A stretch of 15,891 nt of DNA from Collinsella sp. Lineage in GTDB: Bacteria > Actinomycetota > Coriobacteriia > Coriobacteriales > Coriobacteriaceae. Below, one piece after another: positions 1 through 6,627 of the stretch; position 1 is the first letter of the stretch, and each line of letters opens with the position of its first letter. The notes under the pieces were generated by a model that was not told the origin of the DNA, ran no database searches, and saw nothing but the letters and a program-made list of their open reading frames with translations. Location of the stretch: positions 1 through 15,891 of the forward strand of contig DYAA01000212.1 of NCBI GenBank assembly GCA_019419405.1, read 5' to 3'. The translations under genes and the position numbers were made by a program.

Positions 1-794
1 GATCGCTTAACACCTTTCCGATGGGCAGTGAGTTTCGTCTGGTAATCCTCGATGGCTGCTCAAAGCTCGCCAAGGCGGTCTCGGAGCCGCTCGTTGGGTA
101 TCTGGCGAGTCCCAGCCCCACAACGGTCTGCCTCATCATCGCCGACTCACTTGCCAAGAATACGCGCCTGTATAAGGCAATCGCCAAGATCGACAAGAAG
201 GCTATCGTCGATTGCTCGGGTACCAAGCGCTGGGAACTGCCGCGCCGTGTTCAGCAGATGGCGACGCAGCGCGGTAAGTCGATTTCGACGGCGGCCGCCG
301 AGGAGCTCGTCTCGCGTTCGGGCGAAAACACGCGCATGCTCGATAACGACTTGGCTAAGCTTGCCCAGATGGTCGAGTCGCCTCAGATTGAACTTGCCGA
401 TGTTGAGCGCTGGATTGTTCGTACGGCCGAGGTCCAACCCTGGGACTTCCTCAACGCCGTCTCGGCTCGCGATATGCGGCGTTCGCTCGAGCTCTTTAAG
501 CTCCTGCCCTCCAAGAGCTACGTGTGGACTTACACATTGCTGTGCGGTCGCATTCGCGAGCTTATCGTCGCCAAGGCGCTCGACGCGCGTGGGCAGGGTC
601 GCGAGCTGGCCGCAACGCTCAAGCTCCAGTCCTGGCAGGTCAAGAATCACCTGACCTGGGCACGTCGCTTTTCGATGGCAGAGCTCATCGCAGCGCTCGA
701 GGGTGCGGTCGATGTGGAGCTCGCGCTCAAGGGTTCGGCCGATTCTCAGACGGCGCTTTTGCTCTGGATTACGAACATCTTGAGAAAATCGTGA
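1..794 (+). CDS. holA: DNA polymerase III delta subunit, 3' part (5' end outside window)
   Basis: HolA is the delta subunit of the replicative clamp loader; it opens the beta sliding clamp. The reading frame is already open at base 3, before the first ATG at 21. The residues before that ATG (SLNTFP) continue into GSEFRLVILDG, which resembles the HolA segment where a '...LNTLPFF..RLVVVR' strand closes the clamp-binding region. I therefore read the gene as entering from the left, with about 80 N-terminal residues missing, rather than starting at 21. The visible 264 residues cover the end of domain I, the lid (around residues 75-140 of the visible part, with SGENTRMLDNDLAKLAQ typical of HolA) and the C-terminal helical collar domain (TLLCGRIRELIVAKAL...). 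HolA lacks a functional Walker motif, so none is expected. The holA-rpsT order, with rpsT directly downstream, is common in bacteria and supports the call. The stop is TGA at 792. Confidence 0.88.
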   Translation, partial: SLNTFPMGSEFRLVILDGCSKLAKAVSEPLVGYLASPSPTTVCLIIADSLAKNTRLYKAIAKIDKKAIVDCSGTKRWELPRRVQQMATQRGKSISTAAAEELVSRSGENTRMLDNDLAKLAQMVESPQIELADVERWIVRTAEVQPWDFLNAVSARDMRRSLELFKLLPSKSYVWTYTLLCGRIRELIVAKALDARGQGRELAATLKLQSWQVKNHLTWARRFSMAELIAALEGAVDVELALKGSADSQTALLLWITNILRKS

Positions 795-843
795 TGATAC
801 CTGCCTATTTGACAAATTCGTTCTATCCCTTTGAGAGGGAGCG

Positions 844-852
844 TGCTATAGT
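844..852 (+). promoter_or_regulatory. Extended -10 promoter for rpsT
   Basis: TGC followed by TATAGT (847-852) forms an extended -10 element (TGnTATAAT-like), 76 bases before the rpsT start and 50 bases after the holA stop. The predicted transcription start is near 859. No convincing -35 sits at 16-18 bp; the perfect TTGACA at 809-814 is 32 bp away and too far to pair with it. rpsT would therefore have its own promoter as well as any read-through from holA. Confidence 0.6.
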
Positions 853-863
853 AGGCGCTTGCA

Positions 864-900
864 TGACCTCACCGTGTCTCAGAGGTGTCATACATTTTTT
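864..900 (+). promoter_or_regulatory. Structured 5' leader of rpsT (hairpin then T6)
   Basis: Within the predicted leader, ACCTC (866-870) can pair with GAGGT (882-886). The flanking TGA/TCA extend the helix across a small bulge. A run of six T (895-900) follows after four bases. An alternative pairing uses CACC (870-873) with GGTG (884-887). The layout looks like a weak attenuator or a protein-binding leader. S20 is known to repress its own synthesis in E. coli, but whether that happens here is inference. Confidence 0.3.
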
Positions 901-927
901 GCAAGGAACTCGAAAGGAACTCCAGAA

Positions 928-1194
928 GTGGCAAACATCAAGTCTCAGAAGAAGCGTATCCGCACCAATGAGGCAGCTCGCATGCGTAACAAGGCTGTCA
1001 AGTCCGAGCTCAAGACGCTGACCAAGCACGTCCAGTCCGCCGTCGCCGAGGGCGACGCCGAGAAGGCCCAGGCTGCCCTCAAGACCGTCACCAAGCGTCT
1101 CGACATGGCTGCCGCCAAGCATGTTATCCACAAGAACCAGGCTTCCAACCGCAAGTCCGGTCTTGCCAAGCTCGTGAACAGCATCAACGCCTAA
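928..1194 (+). CDS. rpsT: 30S ribosomal protein S20
   Basis: S20 is a primary 16S rRNA-binding protein of the small subunit (called bS20) that helps fold the 5' domain and helix 44. The 88-residue product matches the usual S20 length of about 87. It begins (V/M)ANIKSQKKRIRTNEAARMRN, the family's hallmark lysine/arginine-rich N-terminus, and ends ASNRKSGLAKLVNSINA. I chose the GTG at 928 because a good Shine-Dalgarno (AAAGGA, 913-918) lies 9 nt upstream and because S20 proteins start at this residue. A TTG at 859 would add a non-homologous leader. The gene has its own extended -10 promoter upstream and a strong intrinsic terminator after the TAA, so it is probably mainly monocistronic. Codon use is highly biased to C-ending codons, as expected for an abundant protein. 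Confidence 0.97.
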   Translation: MANIKSQKKRIRTNEAARMRNKAVKSELKTLTKHVQSAVAEGDAEKAQAALKTVTKRLDMAAAKHVIHKNQASNRKSGLAKLVNSINA

Positions 1195-1228
1195 GTTGTA
1201 AATTTCACACCACACAGATTACGCGCAT

Positions 1229-1264
1229 AAATGGAGCCTGTTTTATGGAACAGGCTCCATTTTT
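1229..1264 (+). terminator. Intrinsic terminator after rpsT
   Basis: ATGGAGCCTGTT (1231-1242) pairs perfectly with AACAGGCTCCAT (1249-1260) around a 6-nt loop. A-T pairs extend the stem, and T residues 1261-1264 form the tail. It separates rpsT from lepA. An ATG at 1245 lies inside the loop, so it cannot sensibly be the lepA start. Confidence 0.93.
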
Positions 1265-1276
1265 GTACCGCTCGGG

Positions 1277-1282
1277 TAAGAT
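1277..1282 (+). promoter_or_regulatory. Candidate -10 box for a leaderless lepA transcript
   Basis: TAAGAT, preceded by GGG, ends exactly 7 nt before the lepA ATG at 1290. A normal start-site distance would therefore place transcription initiation on the A of the ATG. There is no Shine-Dalgarno in the interval. The preceding 10 bases match the sequence before the candidate dnaJ1 promoter (5386-5396). No -35 consensus is visible; that region falls inside the rpsT terminator. Confidence 0.5.
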
Positions 1283-1289
1283 AGTCCGC

Positions 1290-3101
1290 ATGAATACTTC
1301 AATTGACATTTCCCACATCCGCAACTTCTCGATCGTTGCGCATATCGACCATGGCAAGTCCACGATCAGCGACCGCATCCTCGAGCTCACCCATACCGTC
1401 GACGAACGCGACATGGAGTCGCAGCTGCTCGACACCATGGATATCGAGCGCGAGCGCGGCATTACGATCAAGTCCAATGCCGTCCGCGTTTCCTATGACG
1501 CCGACGATGGTGAGACGTATCAGTTCAATCTGATCGATACGCCGGGCCACGTTGACTTTACCTATGAGGTCTCGCGCTCGCTGGCAGCCTGTGAGGGCGC
1601 GGTACTCGTTGTCGACGCCACGCAGGGCGTCGAGGCGCAGACCGTTTCCAACGCGACGCTCGCCATGAACGCCAATCTGGACATTGTGCCCGCCATCAAC
1701 AAGATCGACCTGCCCTCGGCCCATCCCGACGAGGTTAAGACCGAGATCGAGGACGACCTGGCGATTCCCGCCGATGATGCCGTGTGCGTCTCGGGCAAGA
1801 CCGGCGAGGGCATTCACGATCTGCTGGAGTCCATCGTCTTTTTGATTTCGCCGCCTAAGGGCGATGCAAACGCTCCGCTCAAAGCGCTCATTTTGGATTC
1901 GTACTTTGACGAGTATCGCGGTGTGGTGGCTACGGTGCGCGTCTTCGATGGTTCCATCAAAAAGGGCGATACTCTGCTTATGATGCAGGCCAAGGGTGAC
2001 TTTTTGGTCGACGGCGTGGGCGTCAAGCGTCCTGCCGAGACCCCGGTCGACGCGCTGACCGTCGGCGAGGTTGGCTATGTGGTCACGGGTCTGAAGGACC
2101 CCGAGGCTGTGCGCGTGGGCGATACCCTTACGTGGGCTTCGAACCCCTGCCCCGAGCCTCTGCCGGGCTACCGCGAGGCCAAGCCCATGGTCTACACGGG
2201 CCTGTTCCCGATCGACAACAAGGACTACGAGAACCTGCGTGACGCCCTCGATAAGCTGCACGTCAACGACCCGTCGTTGGTGTGGGAGCCCGAGACGTCG
2301 GTGGCGCTCGGTTTCGGCTTCCGCGTGGGCTTCCTGGGCCTGCTGCACATGGAAGTCGTCAAGGAACGCCTGGAGCGCGAGTTCAACCTGGACCTCATTG
2401 CCACGAGTCCCTCGGTCGACTATCACGTCTACAAGACCGACGGCGAAATGATCGATGTCCGCAGTCCGCAGGACCTTCCCGAGGCCACGCGCATCGAACG
2501 TATCGAGGAACCCTACCTCAAGGCAAAGATCATCTGCCCGCCTGAGTACACGGGTGCCGTCATGCAGCTCGCCATCGAGCACCGCGGCGTCACAACCGAC
2601 ATGATCCACCTGACGAGCAAATCGGTCGAGATGCGCTTCGATATGCCGCTCGCTGAGCTCATCTTGGACTTCTTCGATCAGCTCAAGAGCCGCACCAAGG
2701 GTTACGCCTCGCTCGACTATGAGTTCAACGAATATCGCCCCTCTGAGCTCGTCAAGCTCGACATCCTGCTTTCGGGCGACGAGGTGGACGCGCTTTCGTT
2801 TATCGTCCATAAGGACAAGGCATATGGCCTGGCCCGTGGCCTGTGCGACAAGCTCAAGGAGATCATCCCGCGTCAGCTGTTCGAGGTGCCCATCCAGGGT
2901 GCTATCGGCAACAAGATCATCGCCCGTTCCACCGTCAAGGCGCGTCGCAAGGACGTTCTTGCTAAGTGCTACGGCGGCGATATCTCGCGTAAGCGCAAGC
3001 TGCTCGAGAAGCAGAAAGAGGGCAAGAAGCGCATGAAGGCCATCGGATCGGTCGAGGTCCCGCAGGAGGCCTTTATGGCGATCCTCAAGGTGGACGAGTA
3101 G
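1290..3101 (+). CDS. lepA: Elongation factor 4 (LepA), ribosome-associated GTPase
   Basis: LepA/EF4 is a translational GTPase that binds ribosomes. It has been linked to back-translocation and, more recently, to initiation and 30S biogenesis. The 603-residue length is normal for the family. G1 is AHIDHGKST (residues 17-25), switch I has RGITIKS (56-62), G3 is DTPGH (83-87, including the catalytic His87), G4 is NKID (137-140) and G5 is SGKTGEG (about 165). Domains II, III and V follow. The LepA-specific C-terminal domain contains CYGGDISRKRKLLEKQKEGKKRMK, given here only as a landmark near residues 561-583. I chose ATG 1290, not the in-frame ATG at 1245, because LepA proteins begin just before SHIRNFSIVAHID and because 1245 lies in the terminator loop. 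No SD precedes 1290, which fits leaderless translation. The dus start is 4 nt downstream of the TAG, so the two are probably co-transcribed. Confidence 0.97.
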   Translation: MNTSIDISHIRNFSIVAHIDHGKSTISDRILELTHTVDERDMESQLLDTMDIERERGITIKSNAVRVSYDADDGETYQFNLIDTPGHVDFTYEVSRSLAACEGAVLVVDATQGVEAQTVSNATLAMNANLDIVPAINKIDLPSAHPDEVKTEIEDDLAIPADDAVCVSGKTGEGIHDLLESIVFLISPPKGDANAPLKALILDSYFDEYRGVVATVRVFDGSIKKGDTLLMMQAKGDFLVDGVGVKRPAETPVDALTVGEVGYVVTGLKDPEAVRVGDTLTWASNPCPEPLPGYREAKPMVYTGLFPIDNKDYENLRDALDKLHVNDPSLVWEPETSVALGFGFRVGFLGLLHMEVVKERLEREFNLDLIATSPSVDYHVYKTDGEMIDVRSPQDLPEATRIERIEEPYLKAKIICPPEYTGAVMQLAIEHRGVTTDMIHLTSKSVEMRFDMPLAELILDFFDQLKSRTKGYASLDYEFNEYRPSELVKLDILLSGDEVDALSFIVHKDKAYGLARGLCDKLKEIIPRQLFEVPIQGAIGNKIIARSTVKARRKDVLAKCYGGDISRKRKLLEKQKEGKKRMKAIGSVEVPQEAFMAILKVDE

Positions 3102-3105
3102 GTCT

Positions 3106-4149
3106 ATGGCGCTTTCTGAATACAGCAAGCGGCTGCTGGGCGCCTATGCCGAGCAGCCGTTCCTTATGGCTCCCATGGCGGGCGTGACCGACCCTGCCTA
3201 CCGTATCATGTGCCGCCGCCGCGGTGCCAACCTTGCCTACAGCGAGATGGTGAGCGTGGCGGGCCTTGCCTATGCCAGCAATAAGACGTGGCGCCTGGTG
3301 CTACCGGCCGACGAGGAGCAGCAGATTTGCGTGCAGCTCTTTGGCTCCAAACCCGATCAGTTTGCGAGCGCCGTCGCTGCCGTCGAGGAACGTGTGGGCG
3401 ATCGCCTGTCGCTCATCGATATCAACATGGCATGTCCCGCCCGCAAGGTCGTTACCAAGGGCGAGGGCTCGGCGCTCATGCGCACGCCCGACCTGGCCGA
3501 GAAGATCGTCGAGGCCACGGTGGGCGCGGCGCACGTGCCCGTGACCGTCAAGATTCGCAAGGGCTTTTATGCCGAGGACCGCAATGCCGCGACATTTGCC
3601 CAGATGCTTGAGAGTGCAGGGGCTGCCGCAGTCGCCGTGCATGGTCGTTGCGCCACGCAGCTCTACACGGGCCAGGCCGATTGGTCTGTCGTCGATGAGG
3701 TTGCCGACGCTGTCGAGATTCCCGTGATTGGTTCGGGCGATGTGTTCTCGGCCGAGGACGCTGCTGAGCATCTGCACGGCTCGGGTGCCAGCGCGGTGTT
3801 TATCGCGCGCGGCATCTACGGCAATCCGTGGGTGTTCGGCGATGCCCGAGCCCTTGCACTCGATGGCACGCCGGTTCCTTCTCGCTCCTCGGTCGAGCGC
3901 CTGGAGGCTCTGCGCGAGCACCTGACGTTGACGCACGAGCTTCTGCCGCTCATGTCGCGTGCTCGCACGTACGCAAGCTGGTACTTAAAGGGTATGCCCC
4001 ATGCCGCCGCCTGGCGCGCTCAGGTGGTGCGTTGCTCTACGTACGAGGAGTTTATGGCGCTGGTCGATGATATCGAGCGCGACGTGGTGGCCTGCGAGGC
4101 CGCGCTTGCCGCCGGCGAGTCGGTGCCTGCTCATCCGCTGGAGGCCTAA
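3106..4149 (+). CDS. dus: tRNA-dihydrouridine synthase (DusB-like)
   Basis: Dus enzymes use FMN and NADPH to reduce uridine to 5,6-dihydrouridine in tRNA. The 347-residue protein starts with the FMN-binding strand MAPMAGVTDPAYR (residues 21-33). The active-site loop is DINMACPARKV with the catalytic acid Cys110, then a KGEGSALM phosphate/tRNA loop. VKIRKGF, VHGR and QLYTGQADW follow. The FMN phosphate motifs are IGSGDVFSAEDA and ARGIYGNPWVF. The C-terminal helical tRNA-binding domain is present. The usual NMGCP is NMACP here (Ala109 for Gly), a mild departure. The start ATG lies 4 nt after lepA with only a weak SD (AAGG, 3087-3090), suggesting translational coupling. The hemW start follows 2 nt after the stop. 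The family is secure; which uridine position it modifies is not visible from sequence. Confidence 0.95.
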   Translation: MALSEYSKRLLGAYAEQPFLMAPMAGVTDPAYRIMCRRRGANLAYSEMVSVAGLAYASNKTWRLVLPADEEQQICVQLFGSKPDQFASAVAAVEERVGDRLSLIDINMACPARKVVTKGEGSALMRTPDLAEKIVEATVGAAHVPVTVKIRKGFYAEDRNAATFAQMLESAGAAAVAVHGRCATQLYTGQADWSVVDEVADAVEIPVIGSGDVFSAEDAAEHLHGSGASAVFIARGIYGNPWVFGDARALALDGTPVPSRSSVERLEALREHLTLTHELLPLMSRARTYASWYLKGMPHAAAWRAQVVRCSTYEEFMALVDDIERDVVACEAALAAGESVPAHPLEA

Positions 4150-4151
4150 CG

Positions 4152-5384
4152 GTGGCCGTTACCGCGCTGTACGTGCACGTGCCGTTTTGCGCTCAAAAGT
4201 GCCGGTACTGCGACTTTGACTCGCGCAGCTTTGCTGCGTATGATTTGGATGCCGCGCTTGATTCCTATTTTGAGCAGTTGTATGCGCGCCTCGATTCCTT
4301 TGGCGACGCCGGGGCGCTTGCGCAGGTCTGCACGGTCTATACTGGCGGCGGCACGCCATCGCTGGCAGGGGAGCGCCTGGTGGAACTTGCCCGGCGTATC
4401 TCCATGTGGTGCAAACCCTTTGAATTTACTTGCGAAGCCAATCCTGAGTCCCTGACCGCTGAGCTCGCCACCGCGCTTGCCGAGGCGGGTGTCACGCGCA
4501 TCTCTCTGGGCGTGCAAACCCTCGACAATACCGAGCTGGCTGCTATTGGCCGCATTCACGATGCTAATCGCGCACTTGCGGCTATCGCGACGGTGAAGGA
4601 CGCTGGCCTCGATGTGTCGTGCGACCTGATGTGCGGCCTTCCCGGGCAGACGGCCGCAAACTGGCGGAGCACGCTCGATGGCGTGTTGGCGGCGGCGCCT
4701 CATCATGTGTCGGTCTACCCGCTCACGCTCGAGGAGGGGACGCCCCTTTACCGCATGGCGTGCCGTGACGAGTCGCTCGAGCCCGATGAGGATTTTCAGG
4801 CTTCGTGCATGGACGCGGCGCGTGAGCGCCTGGGTGCGGCCGGCTATCATCCGTATGAGGTGGCGAGCTACGCGCTCGACGGCCATGAGTGCGCCCATAA
4901 CATTGCCTACTGGACCGGGCGGGGCTACCTGGGCCTGGGCCGTTCTGCCGCCGGTATGCTTGATACTGGGGATTTCGACCGTCTTGCAGGTTTGTTCCCC
5001 GGCGTGTCTGCTCGAGGCGACGCGTACCGTGTGCGTTTGGTTCAGCGCGACGATGACGCGACGTCGTTTGAGGCCGAATACCTGTCGCAGCGAGAGGCTG
5101 CGGCCGAAGACCTGATGCTCGCTTGTCGCATGACGCGCGGTATTGCGTCCGACCTGTTGGTTCGCGCGGCTCGTGTCATCCCGGCCGATGAGCTGACAGC
5201 CGCTTGTGATCGCGCGCTCGAATTGGGTCTTGCCACTTGGGTGCCCGAGACGCTCGGGGTCCATGAGGGACCCTTTACTTCGGCAGATGTCGTCGCGGGC
5301 CATGTTCGAGCTCGTTTAGCACCGACACACCTGGGCTGGCTCGATGGAAATGTTCTGTTCGAGCTGTTTTGGGATCTAGCTTAG
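4152..5384 (+). CDS. hemW: Heme chaperone HemW (radical SAM, HemN-like)
   Basis: HemW is a radical-SAM-fold protein that binds heme and hands it to target proteins. It was long mis-annotated as an oxygen-independent coproporphyrinogen III oxidase (HemN). The 410-residue product opens LYVHVPFCAQKCRYCDF. The CX3CX2C cluster ligands are Cys13, Cys17 and Cys20, without the extra cysteine that follows in true HemN. GGGTPS (around residue 62) is the SAM-binding glycine motif. HNIAYW (249-254) matches the HNxxYW motif associated with heme binding in HemW. A short HemN C-terminal domain ends the protein. The GTG at 4152 is chosen because GGAGG (4140-4144) lies 7 nt upstream inside the end of dus and because homologues begin at this point. 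It is the last gene of the lepA-dus-hemW cluster. In many Gram-positive bacteria hrcA follows hemW; here a DnaJ-like gene does. Confidence 0.94.
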   Translation: MAVTALYVHVPFCAQKCRYCDFDSRSFAAYDLDAALDSYFEQLYARLDSFGDAGALAQVCTVYTGGGTPSLAGERLVELARRISMWCKPFEFTCEANPESLTAELATALAEAGVTRISLGVQTLDNTELAAIGRIHDANRALAAIATVKDAGLDVSCDLMCGLPGQTAANWRSTLDGVLAAAPHHVSVYPLTLEEGTPLYRMACRDESLEPDEDFQASCMDAARERLGAAGYHPYEVASYALDGHECAHNIAYWTGRGYLGLGRSAAGMLDTGDFDRLAGLFPGVSARGDAYRVRLVQRDDDATSFEAEYLSQREAAAEDLMLACRMTRGIASDLLVRAARVIPADELTAACDRALELGLATWVPETLGVHEGPFTSADVVAGHVRARLAPTHLGWLDGNVLFELFWDLA

Positions 5385-5391
5385 GCCGCTC

Positions 5392-5400
5392 GGGTAGAAT
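5392..5400 (+). promoter_or_regulatory. Candidate promoter (-10 TAGAAT) for the membrane DnaJ gene
   Basis: GGG followed by TAGAAT (5395-5400) lies 8 nt after the hemW stop and 43 nt before the chosen dnaJ1 start. The 11-nt block CCGCTCGGGTA (5386-5396) is identical to the block just before the lepA start (1268-1278). No -35 consensus is present. No CIRCE or HAIR heat-shock operator was seen. Confidence 0.45.
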
Positions 5401-5427
5401 TACCGGAATATATACGCTGCTGTGAGC

Positions 5428-5433
5428 AGGAGG
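5428..5433 (+). promoter_or_regulatory. Ribosome binding site that fixes the dnaJ1 start
   Basis: A full AGGAGG lies 9 nt before ATG 5443. It would be inside the coding sequence if the upstream in-frame GTG (5422) were used, so it argues for 5443 as the start. ATG 5452 would leave 18 nt, which is too long. Confidence 0.8.
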
Positions 5434-5442
5434 TTGCCGCGC

Positions 5443-6546
5443 ATGGCGACGATGAACGAAAAAGATTACTACGAGATTCTAGGTGTCTCCAAGGACGCCA
5501 CCTCGCGTGATATTCAAAAGGCCTTCCAGCAAAAGGCCCGTAAGCTCCATCCGGACGTCAACAAAGAGCCGGATGCCGAGGAAAAGTTTAAAGAGGTTTC
5601 CGAGGCCTACGCCGTGCTTTCGGATGAGCAAAAACGTGCGCGCTACGATGCCATGCGTTCTGGCAATCCCTTTGCCGGTGCCCCTACGGCTTCGCCCTAT
5701 GGTGGCGGCTATGCCGGCAACACGGGCTATGGCAATCCCTTTGAGGGCGGCTTTCCTTTTGGCGGTGCCTGGGGCCAGCAGCGTCGCGGCCAGGCTGCCT
5801 ACAATCCCGAGAACGGCGCCAACGTGGTCGTCGATATCAAACTGGACGCCAAGGAGGCCAAGGACGGTGCCCGCAAGACCGTCCGCTATACGCGCTTCGA
5901 TACCTGTGGTCACTGCGGCGGCTCGGGGTCTGTCTCCTCCGAGCATGCCCATACCTGCCCGAGCTGCGGTGGCCGCGGGCACATCGACGTCGACTTGTCC
6001 TTCCTGTTTGGTGCGGGCACGTTCCAGTCGGTCTGCCCCGAGTGCGGCGGTTCCGGTAAGGTCGTGGCCGACCCCTGCCCCGATTGCGGTGGCAGCGGTC
6101 GTACTCGCGTAACCTCCGAGCAGACGATTGAGTTTCCTGCCGGCACGCACGATGGCGACGAGGTCCGCATTAGCGGCATGGGTCACGCCGGCACTAACGG
6201 TGCCGCTGGCGGTGATCTAGTCGGCCGTGCCCATGTCGAGTCCGAGCGCTTGGAAGGCAAAGCTCGTACCGGTTTTTACCTGATGGGCATCGTGGCGCCG
6301 TTTTTGGTACTCTCGGCCATCTCGGGCGTGTTCTCGGCCTTTGCTGTGATGTGCTTTATTCCGTTTACCATGGGCCTGTTCATGGTGCTTTCGGACGGCG
6401 TGCTTCATCGCAGCCTGCTGTGGTGGAAGCGCGGTGCGATGCAGTTTGCCAACGGTTTTGCCAATGGCTTCATGTTCGCGCTCGTGTCGGTTTGGTTCGC
6501 GAGCTGCTCGCAACGGGCCATGCTTTCGCCTTACGGAATGCAATAA
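5443..6546 (+). CDS. Membrane-anchored DnaJ-like co-chaperone (J domain, zinc domain, three predicted TM segments)
   Basis: This 367-residue protein combines a DnaJ front half with a membrane back half. Residues 8-72 are a J domain (DYYEILGV..., HPD at 36-38) that should stimulate an Hsp70 ATPase. Residues 74-118 are Gly/Phe/Tyr/Pro-rich but lack the DIF motif seen in the next gene. A complete zinc domain carries four CxxCGGxG repeats with cysteines 155/158, 172/175, 198/201 and 212/215, set within a partial C-terminal domain I (about 125-265). At residue 278 the expected remainder of the substrate-binding and dimerisation region is replaced by hydrophobic sequence. TM1 is about 278-297, TM2 about 299-317 and TM3 about 334-355. 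The TM2-TM3 loop is basic (His322, Arg323, Lys329, Arg330), which fits a cytosolic J domain by the positive-inside rule. There is no frameshift signature: the frame is open with native-looking codons to the TAA. It occupies the hrcA/grpE/dnaK slot next to a canonical dnaJ. Domain calls are firm; the membrane role is inference. Confidence 0.9.
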   Translation: MATMNEKDYYEILGVSKDATSRDIQKAFQQKARKLHPDVNKEPDAEEKFKEVSEAYAVLSDEQKRARYDAMRSGNPFAGAPTASPYGGGYAGNTGYGNPFEGGFPFGGAWGQQRRGQAAYNPENGANVVVDIKLDAKEAKDGARKTVRYTRFDTCGHCGGSGSVSSEHAHTCPSCGGRGHIDVDLSFLFGAGTFQSVCPECGGSGKVVADPCPDCGGSGRTRVTSEQTIEFPAGTHDGDEVRISGMGHAGTNGAAGGDLVGRAHVESERLEGKARTGFYLMGIVAPFLVLSAISGVFSAFAVMCFIPFTMGLFMVLSDGVLHRSLLWWKRGAMQFANGFANGFMFALVSVWFASCSQRAMLSPYGMQ

Positions 6547-6579
6547 CATCAAACCCTCTGTTTGCGGTTGGCCCAGCTT

Positions 6580-6588
6580 GGGTATAGG
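6580..6588 (+). promoter_or_regulatory. Candidate promoter (-10 TATAGG) for dnaJ2
   Basis: GGG followed by TATAGG (6583-6588) sits 39 nt before the GTG start of the canonical dnaJ. The preceding GCTTGGGTA resembles the GCTCGGGTA before lepA and dnaJ1. No -35 consensus was found, and no HspR or HrcA operator is visible. Confidence 0.35.
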
Positions 6589-6613
6589 ACGCACTGTGAC
6601 AATAATGAAAGTC

Positions 6614-6620
6614 GGAAGGA
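6614..6620 (+). promoter_or_regulatory. Ribosome binding site that fixes the dnaJ2 start
   Basis: GGAAGGA ends 7 nt before the GTG at 6628. Upstream in-frame start codons from 6562 would place this SD inside the gene and add residues unlike any DnaJ N-terminus. Confidence 0.75.
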
Positions 6621-6627
6621 TTCGGTC

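Noticed and set aside
21..23. ATG 21 as the holA start
   Set aside because: The frame is open upstream with family-like residues, and the protein would lack its N-terminal domain. The gene is cut by the window edge.
809..814. Perfect TTGACA after holA as the rpsT -35 box
   Set aside because: The only good -10 (847-852) is 32 bp away and no -10 lies at 16-18 bp. The promoter works better as an extended -10.
1245..1289. Longer lepA start at ATG 1245
   Set aside because: It lies in the loop of the rpsT terminator, and the added residues are unlike any LepA N-terminus.
1299..3128. 609-codon open frame on the - strand opposite lepA
   Set aside because: It mirrors lepA and has no SD or recognisable domain. 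It arises because the sense gene avoids TTA, CTA and TCA codons.
5422..5442. GTG 5422 as the dnaJ1 start
   Set aside because: It would put the AGGAGG ribosome binding site inside the gene, and the added residues are not J-domain-like.
6240..6290. Frameshift making the membrane DnaJ a broken gene
   Set aside because: The frame continues open with coherent hydrophobic segments, a positive-inside pattern and normal codons to a TAA, so a designed tail is more likely than an error.
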